Shown here: one piece after another, positions 57,513-64,000 of the stretch | Layout: every line of letters begins with the position of its first letter | Numbering within the stretch: position 1 is the stretch's first letter | Position numbers and translations under genes: made by a program | Assembly (NCBI GenBank): GCA_032622095.1 | Contig: CP136064.1 | Span: 177,584,247-177,648,246 of the forward strand | Length of the DNA stretch: 64,000 nt | Reading direction: 5' to 3' | Origin: Siphonodentalium dalli | Lineage: Eukaryota; Mollusca; Scaphopoda; Gadilida; Siphonodentaliidae | The notes under the pieces: generated by a model | Databases searched by the model: none | The model's input: only the letters and a program-made list of their open reading frames with translations | Told to the model about the DNA's origin: nothing

Positions 57513-57562
57513 GAGTAATATGAATTCACCAACTTCAAGAGAATGTTAATACAGATAAATAC

Positions 57563-57742
57563 CTGCATACTGCCTCTTCATATTCAGGGGAAAGATCCTT
57601 TCAACTGCATATACAGTTTTCGAAGATTCTCCTGCCTCAGTTTAATCAAATATGACTTATGATGGATTCTCATATTTTCCGAGTCTTCCTCCAATCTTCT
57701 GATGTTTTGGCTGCTTTCATTTTTCTTAATCTTGGTTAGAAT
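57563..57742 (-). CDS. candidate exon 3 of the broken minus-strand gene (frame change inside)
   Basis: Acceptor ATGAATTTCAG, then ILTKIKKNESSQNIRRLEED, SENMRIHHKSYLIKLRQENL, a helical, probably coiled-coil segment, to TGA. The 3' part is open in another frame (TEAGESSKTVYAVERIFPLN, MKRQYA) to the donor CAG|GTATTT. That second frame joins the 57.1-kb exon in phase. A frameshift in the middle means the exon is damaged, unless the two frames belong to alternative products. Confidence 0.4.
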
Positions 57743-59397
57743 CTGAAATTCATTAGATCATGATATTACAGTACATTCGTGATTAGATGAAAGTTGGGCC
57801 TGTTTTCAAATTTAACTTGAGTTGGATATCACTGACAACTTGTAACCATTAAGAAATAGGAATTAAGAATACAACTTACAAGACCACAATGACCATGTCC
57901 TATAACAATCGCTTAATAATCGAGCTGATAAATAAAATAAACCTCAGACTATCTTCGTGGCTTGACCTCATATCATATCCTACGAGATAACAAACTTAAA
58001 TCGCGGCGTTGGAGAGTGTATAATATTGGTGATGTCAACCAATATTATGTAATCGCGAGTGTCTATGATAAAAGCACATAATTGTTAGCACGTGTTGTAG
58101 AATTATTAAATCTTTTTAAAAAGAATTTAATAAATGACCGGGATATTGAATAGACACGCCACTTGATTGCTTTCATAGGCTGCTAATCGACAATTGTATA
58201 TATATATACATGTATATATTGCGATCATTCGTGTGTCATAGACTATGAAATTGTACTTATGTGCGTTGTAATTTATGAAATGCATTCACTGACATCCAAT
58301 ATGCAAAAAAATGAATCAAATAATCTTTGTTATACCATGTTACGATACATTAAAAAAATGCTCTTTTAGTGCGACCAAGCACAAATTTGGCAAGATTATT
58401 TTGGATGCTCTATATTCCAAATATATATTTGAGATGATCAACGTCTCTAACTATGCAAATCTGTATATATTCAATCTGTATATTGTATATTCAGATAATA
58501 TATATAATATAACTTGGGCAAATATTGTAACAAAATGACGACAATACTTGCACATGTGTACATGTACATTGCTGCGAGTACAACAAATAACATACAATAA
58601 TTTATTAATACATCATGGTAATACTATTCCAAAGACAAGAACAATTACATAAAAGATGTGCATGGCTTTATAATAACAAGACATTGCGAAACATATAATA
58701 ACATATTTAATAACATAACATATACTGCGAAATATTTCAGTGAAGCAAAGCTTGATTCAAGGATTCAAGTCACTGGTAAACTATGAAACACAGGAATCAT
58801 TTTCATTTGATTTAATTGACTGTACATATAGTAAAGTTTAACAAACGACATTAGTCTGAATTTGAGGATTAGAAGAGCTTTTACTGTTAATAATGCTCGC
58901 CTTTCTATGTTCTTTCACCAGTGAATCATGCTCGGGTAGCTCAGGTATATCAATCTCCTAACTATAGATATAAGTTAATTTGCTGAGCCCAATAATCACA
59001 TTCCTATAGTTGTCAATAGCAATGTACTGAATCCATTTTTATATTCCTGTTTGGTAAATTGATCATATTATGTAATCAGCTGTTCGTCCGTTAATATTTT
59101 TGTTTTACAACAGGTTAATCTAGTTTGGATCATTTTATCTGAACCAATGTGTGTTTATCAGCCAAAAATACAGTGACTGTTTGAATATGGGTTCCGCTTT
59201 ACATGATTTACGGCCATTTCATATTTTAATTCACTTGAACAATTTTACAAGTAAACTAACAAGTGTATTTAACAATGCTCCTGTTCGTGTTCTTGTTATA
59301 CAATGACCGCTGTATATCTTTTTATATAATTGGTTTAGTGTATGGAATAAGTGTAGAACCATAATAAACTTGTGTATACAGTCCTCAAAATTAGAAA
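57743..59397. other. intronic or intergenic AT-rich DNA
   Basis: No supported gene. The frame at 58311-58538 is Ile/Tyr/Asn-rich as expected by chance. Confidence 0.3.
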
Positions 59398-59580
59398 AGT
59401 TTAATGCTGTGGCATGTCAGATTCCACATGTTGCCAAGGAGTTTCCTACAGTATTGCTTATTGCCATGACCAATTTTGATATGTATATGACTACTCACTG
59501 GAGATTCTTTAGCTGGACAAAACTTTCCGTATAGGTTTCTTGCCAAGTCATTACATCGGAAATTTTAAATAAAGATTAAA
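59398..59580 (+). repeat. dispersed repeat (copy 2 of 2)
   Basis: TTTAATGCTGTGGCATGTCA, GATTCCACATGTTGCC, GCCATGACCAATTTTGATAT and CTCACTGGAGATTCTTTAGC parallel 28212-28480 in order and orientation. Confidence 0.55.
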
Positions 59581-59824
59581 TCAACAACACATTTTGTTGA
59601 GTGATTTATGTGCCTGGACCTTTAAGAATAATTTTCTGTGTCTTCATGCAAACTGTTATTTGCCTCCACAAAACATCAGCTAAATTAAAACAATATTCAG
59701 TCCTTTCCATGAACAAAACACAGTGAGAGGGACGATTTGCTCCCACAATTCAGGATACATGTGCACATTGCACCCATGATATATTCATCAATTGGCCTTT
59801 TATCAGACAACTATTATTACAGGA

Positions 59825-59945
59825 TAGGATAGTTTATTTACAATACACACGAACGAAACAGTGGCAGTAATACATAATAAAGTAAAGCAGTGTATTGTCG
59901 GGGGTAGCCTAGCCCTATCGGGCTGTCTTCCTGCTACCCCCTAAA
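59825..59945 (-). mobile_element. possible LINE 3' end
   Basis: On the minus strand a GGGGGTAGCAGGAAGACAGC / GGCTACCCCC stem-loop is followed by about 60 bp and then TAAACTATCCTATCCTG, a short microsatellite-like tail. A conserved 3' hairpin plus simple-repeat tail is typical of several non-LTR element families. No reverse transcriptase is adjacent. Confidence 0.35.
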
Positions 59946-61016
59946 ACAAGTATAACTATAAGTAATAGCATAGATGCTTGTATTTCAAATCCACGCACAT
60001 GTACAGCCTATAGTCATATATAAAACTTTCTAGAATCTAGTACTTAGGGCATATCACAAACAAGTATTGGCGTGGTTGTGAGCCAATCCAGACGATTTAT
60101 CAGATCGAAAATGTATTATCTCTCCATAGGAATTATTTGAACTGTTCAAATTATCTAAAACATATTATAGGATACACTGAGTGCCCGCTTATATATTCTG
60201 TTTAGTATAAAAGAAGATAGTCCCACTAATGGCCGGATTCAGTATAGTAGTATACATTATCCTTTAAAGTATACAAGGCCAATTTTGAGATAACTAAAGG
60301 GAGAAGATTTTTAGCACCCATCAATTTAAAATTGCAGGTGCGAACAGGTGCAAGAGCAATTGCATACATCTCCTGGAAAGGACTGAACATTCCACTGAAT
60401 TGTTATTGACTATTGACCGAGTTGATTTACATTTGAGAAAATGCAGGCCACAGGTCATGGCCAATTTGGAAAAAAATGTATGCGAGAATTTGACGACTTT
60501 GATCTTTAAATAAAAATACCAATGTTTCAGAAAGCCACCTCTTTTCGATGGGTGTTTGGGCTTAGAAATTGTTTATTTTTCTATTTGAACTGAGTCTCGG
60601 TGAGTTGTCAGATAATGAGTCAAATTAATTCGCACCTTCCTTATGTGAGTTTGTTGCTTCCATTTCCTCTTGTGCCCATTTAGTTATTAGTCAGTCATCC
60701 AATTCAACTGAAAGATTAAATGAAACCTTTTATTTATTATTGGATATGTCTGATGTAATATTTTTTCTCATGTCTTAAACCCTTCAAATTACATTTCGAT
60801 AACCCAATTAATAGGTATGTTATGATCAAATTCGACAATCGAATCCAAATTTTATTAGATAAGATAGAATACTGCTTCAATATCTAGAACTGTCCTTGAC
60901 CATTTATGTTAGAAAGAATAAAATATAAAAAAGAAAATTTGCACCCGAGCCCCATTTTTCTGAAAAAGTTGGGTGTAAATCTAGCAATTTATTCATATTG
61001 GGCTAAGTTAGTATAC
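59946..61016. other. intronic or intergenic DNA
   Basis: No supported gene. A splice-bounded but stop-containing segment at 60636-60707 is recorded under rejected items. Confidence 0.3.
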
Positions 61017-61120
61017 CTTTCTTTTTCTCTTGGAGAAACCATCATATGAATTAGGACTGGATGGGACATCTGACGCTATTTTTGCAACAGCCAATTTCTC
61101 CATTGCTGATTTTAAAGTTG
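61017..61120 (-). CDS. candidate exon 2 of the broken minus-strand gene
   Basis: Acceptor TTTAAAATTTCAG, then TLKSAMEKLAVAKIASDVPS, SPNSYDGFSKRKRK and the donor AAG|GTATAC. 104 nt, phase 2-to-0. The first two bases complete the phase-1 codon left by the 62301-62487 exon (G + CA, Ala), with no frame error at this junction. The basic KRKRK end resembles a nuclear localisation signal. A Lys/Ala helix followed by 'SD' and a basic cluster is the usual sequel to the N-terminal module in the preceding exon. Confidence 0.55.
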
Positions 61121-61334
61121 CTGAAATTTTAAATTGAAACATTTGTTGAATATTACACATATGGCCAAATAACTTTTTATCATGGAGTGATTACTAATTT
61201 CCATATGCAATTAATGTTGTTTTTCGATGGATATATGAGCATTTAGAATCTAAATACACTTCAACGAGCATTTTCAGTGATAATCTACCTGACAATATAC
61301 TCCGAAAATAATTATTGTTTACAAGAGTAGAATG

Positions 61335-61500
61335 ATTCATATTCATTGGTTGGAAATTTTCAGATAATAAGTTCAACACACGACCTATGGGAACTACTCA
61401 TCTGAGTATTTAGTATAGAAAGGGTTACTAATTGACAAATAGTTCCCTTAGGAAATGTTCAGATAAAAAAGTTCAACAAACTACCATAGGCGATATAGGA
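61335..61500. repeat. two direct repeats of GGAAATNTTCAGATAANAAG
   Basis: GGAAATTTTCAGATAATAAG with TTCAACACACGACCTATGG (61348) and GGAAATGTTCAGATAAAAAA with GTTCAACAAACTACCATAGG (61451). The same motif forms the hairpin at 34359-34433. Confidence 0.5.
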
Positions 61501-61689
61501 CATGATCTGGGGTGACAGACTTTCCAATTTGAAATTTTCATGAAGAATTCAACATTTCATGGAATGGCCCTTAAACAATATTCAACAGAATATCTTGATA
61601 TTTGGTAATACACCAATCAATATCGATATGAAAATACACCAATCAATTTCGATTTTTCTCGTGTTCCGATGATATTTACCCCTTTTTAG

Positions 61690-62060
61690 CTCAACACGAC
61701 GAAGGCAAGTTTAAGCTATTGCTATAGGTTGGCATCGGTCATCAGTCAATGTACCCGTCAACAATTTTCGCTATCACACCCTACATGTCACATCTCTCAT
61801 CCAATCGTCACCAATCATATGGATTAGCAGGGTGACCTCTAGTTGGGAGCCTCGTATTTTAAGACCGGCAGCCATCTTGGATTTTACTCTTTTCATTACT
61901 AAATCATTTGGCACACCTTACAGACCACATCCCTCATCAAATCGTCACCAAACTTCATATGGATCTTTTGGGTGACCTCTAATGGGATCATGAGAGCCAT
62001 CAAATATTTCAGAATTTCATTGAAAAACATGGCTACCAGCAGCCATCTTGGATTTTACTT
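61690..62060. repeat. degenerate repeat with CAGCCATCTTGGATTTTACT
   Basis: Two diverged ~165-bp units: CTACATGTCACATCTCTCAT/TACAGACCACATCCCTCATC, CAATCGTCACCA, ATATGGAT, GGGTGACCTCTA and CAGCCATCTTGGATTTTACT. Units of this kind are common in metazoan genomes. Confidence 0.55.
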
Positions 62061-62300
62061 ATATAAGTTCATGTTGACATCTAATATTACTCAGACATTT
62101 AAACTTTCTGCATTCCTAATCGTTCTAGTGACTGCAACACATAACATTATCCTCCATCCAAGTTGAGCTCCAGTATCATTGACACTTCCATTTTTACTTA
62201 ATCCGGTTAACTTGAATATTTGTTTGAAGATTTTTTTGGAAAATATCTGTGTTCCTTGCATGAAATAAACAAATGGACTATTTAATGAAATTAGTCTTAC

Positions 62301-62487
62301 CAGCTTGTGTCATCACACGCTTGATTTGACACTTTTCGAAGTCCTGCCCAGGTGTAACTGAATTTATTACACAATTGAGTTTTCGACTATCCTACCATGA
62401 GTCGGGAGACCAAGAACAGAGTTGGTTTCCCAGGTCAAGCCAGTTGATTGGTACGACTTCCACCTCGCTACGTTTTGCAAATTCCAT
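62301..62487 (-). CDS. exon 1 of the broken minus-strand gene, with an in-frame TAG
   Basis: The frame reads (FAV)MEFAKRSEVEVVPINWLD, LGNQLCSWSPDSW, TAG, then DSRKLNCVINSVTPGQDFEK, CQIKRVMTQA and the donor G|GTAAGA in phase 1. The 'FAVVEF...(V)EVVP..WL...C.WP' opening followed by a 'P..D(W/F)..(C/Y).(I/V)(K/R)V' element is a recurrent N-terminal module of uncharacterised invertebrate proteins, often seen with DUF4806 and transposon-derived neighbours. The single in-frame TAG near 62385 would truncate it. Frame and splice phase are otherwise intact on both sides. Confidence 0.5.
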
Positions 62488-62489
62488 CA

Positions 62490-63790
62490 CTGCAAAGCGG
62501 CGATTAAAACACCGCAAACAAACAGTTCTGTTGCGTCTTCACTGTATTTCTTCAAAGTATTCTGCAATTTGGACCTAGTTTCATTTAAATCTAAGATGTG
62601 GACTTCCTTTCTCAATGGCTCTCGACAGAGGTTGTGCGATATCCTTGTACGCACGTGTTCACAACATGTTACGTTTTTAGCGATCACATGTAGACCGCAG
62701 TACATTCCGTTAACTTTGGTTAACTTCTCCTGTTCATGCTGAGATAAAGACATAGTCTGGGATGCTGGTTTTGACGACTTCATCAAGAACACTTTCAAAT
62801 GAAGTATTAAAATTCTTATTTACAAGTTACAACATGGCGATCGGTCATCAATTTTTTAATTTTTGTAGCATATCTTCAATTTATCAGCAGTATTATCATC
62901 TGATGATGCAGAACTCAGTTTATCAAGAAGTTGGTCAGCTGAAGTAAGAAAATTTGCTGTGTCCCCCGAATCATCTCATGTATTCCCATCGAATGTGTAG
63001 TTATGTCATCTCCCTGACTGCTAGCATTTGACACCTGGAATACAGAATAATCGCGAAATTTGCTTCTTTTTTGTTTTTGGTCCATCGAGGTAAAGTGTAA
63101 GGTTATCACCTTTTTTGTTGTCCAACCGTTTCATATTAACTTTGCAACATAGATATAAATCACTTAGATGCAAGTTTAGGAACCGTGATGCTTGTCAAAC
63201 CTTCAAGAACACAGCGTACCACGTCACTGCACTTCGAAACAGGCACCACAAGAGACAACAACTGCATCATCACAAGATCAAGTATATCTGAATATAAAAT
63301 GACCATCATTGAAATCCAATAAAACTAATTCTGCACTGCTAGCAGCATGACTATTTGATATATCTGATGCTGCTTCAAGCTGTTTTATTTTATCTTTGAT
63401 GTGGATGATGGAACTTTGTGGATGCATTGGTCACAATCTACTTTCGCTTTTTTCTTCCATTTACTTTTAAATTTCAGTGCATTCAATCGTTGGTGTTGCT
63501 GGGATGACAGTTTCTTCTTTAGAACGACTACTTCATTTTATAATTCCTTTGTAACTTCTGCTGACCTTATTTGCAGATTTATTTTCACTATGCAGCTTGC
63601 TTAAAATGTGCTTGGAGTTTTCCATCTGTTTGTTGATCTGATAAGCTTTCGCAATATTGAATCTGGACATTTTATCTGTATATACTGAATGGTGGTGGTC
63701 GGCACAGGTTTTGGTTGTGCTGAAAAGAAAAACATTGATACCTATAAAATAGAAATACATAGTAAGATAAGACATGAATTTCCAATTATT
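62490..63790 (-). pseudogene. transposon-like uncharacterised protein, heavily broken
   Basis: Reading down the minus strand, pieces in changing frames appear in a consistent order. First comes a coiled-coil part (RFNIAKAYQINKQMENSKHI, then EVVVLKKKLSSQQHQRLNAL). Next are IKQLEAASDISNSHAASSAE, YSDILDLVMMQLLSLVVPVS with VVRCVLEGLTS, and LTLYLDGPKTKKK. The tail holds KKLMTDRHVV, NFNTSFESVLDEVV, and LSQHEQEKLTKVNGMYCGLH. The 'DG(T/P)', 'M(T/S)DRH...NFN' and 'CGLH' landmarks recur in a large uncharacterised protein family expanded in cnidarian, molluscan and lancelet genomes and presumed transposon-derived (my recollection, not searched). At least five frame changes and several stops rule out an intact gene. 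Confidence 0.5.
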
Positions 63791-63904
63791 AGCTGAGTGA
63801 ATTTAATTAATTGGCTGGGCACTAAATAATTCAACGGACATATACTTTGCACCCCTGCACAAAATTACGGCTGACCTAGACAGAAATACAGTCAATTAAA
63901 ACTT

Positions 63905-64000
63905 TGGACAGCGCTTCCAGTTAGGCACAGGCCAGTGGAGGTTTTCAATCAACCAAACCAGGTCATTTTAAAATTTGGGCAGCGCTTCTGTTAGGCGCAG
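63905..64000. repeat. start of a duplicated segment cut by the window edge
   Basis: TTGGACAGCGCTTCCAGTTA with GGCACAG (63904) recurs as TTGGGCAGCGCTTCTGTTAG with GCGCAG (63975) at the edge. Probably a repeat continuing outside. Confidence 0.4.

Noticed and set aside
60636-60707. 72-nt segment with splice-like borders (CTTTCAG / GTGCGA) between minus-strand exons
   Set aside because: It contains in-frame stops in the phases needed to join its neighbours. One frame reads through a TGA-CTA context known from stop readthrough, but nothing else supports that.

Overview
The window is eukaryotic nuclear DNA, AT-rich, with no operons and no long open frames. What coding sequence can be read lies in short exon-like pieces with GT/AG borders or in decayed, frameshifted copies. 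The very dense content of short inverted-repeat elements, degenerate tandem repeats ending in GACGGACGG tracts, a possible tRNA-derived SINE and a stand-alone P2X7-ballast-like gene suggest a marine invertebrate, most like a mollusc. That placement is inference.

Layout. 0-7 kb: a TTAA-flanked MITE end, a broken minus-strand gag-like coding region with an in-frame 51/57-bp tandem repeat, and a 2.4-kb inverted array of ~195-bp units. 8-16 kb: two decayed copies of one zinc-finger gene (the second followed by a PHD-like finger), a decayed SGNH-hydrolase fragment between them, two TTAA MITEs and candidate exons. 16-30 kb: mostly MITEs and foldback elements, including an element of GCGCTTAAGCGC palindromes with a clean 8-bp target duplication and a MITE nested in one arm of a foldback whose other arm keeps the empty site. 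A signal-peptide exon sits at 22.1 kb. 30-39 kb: dispersed repeats, palindromes, mariner-type foldbacks, a second SGNH fragment and a two-exon P2X7-ballast-like pseudogene. 40-47.3 kb: a large tandem array of 514-bp and 203-bp units with a 1,597-bp higher-order period that flips orientation near 46.09 kb. 47-56 kb: nested repeats, a minisatellite, a SINE-like head and candidate minus-strand exons. 56-64 kb: a broken multi-exon minus-strand gene and, beyond it, a decayed minus-strand copy of a recurrent invertebrate transposon-like protein.

The genes do not form a pathway. The fragments are best read as remains of retrotransposon-type ORFs and recurrent lineage-expanded families, with a few isolated exon candidates (12.48, 17.36, 22.12, 51.39 kb) whose partner exons were not found. 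Identifications rest on motif recognition by eye; no database search or folding was run.
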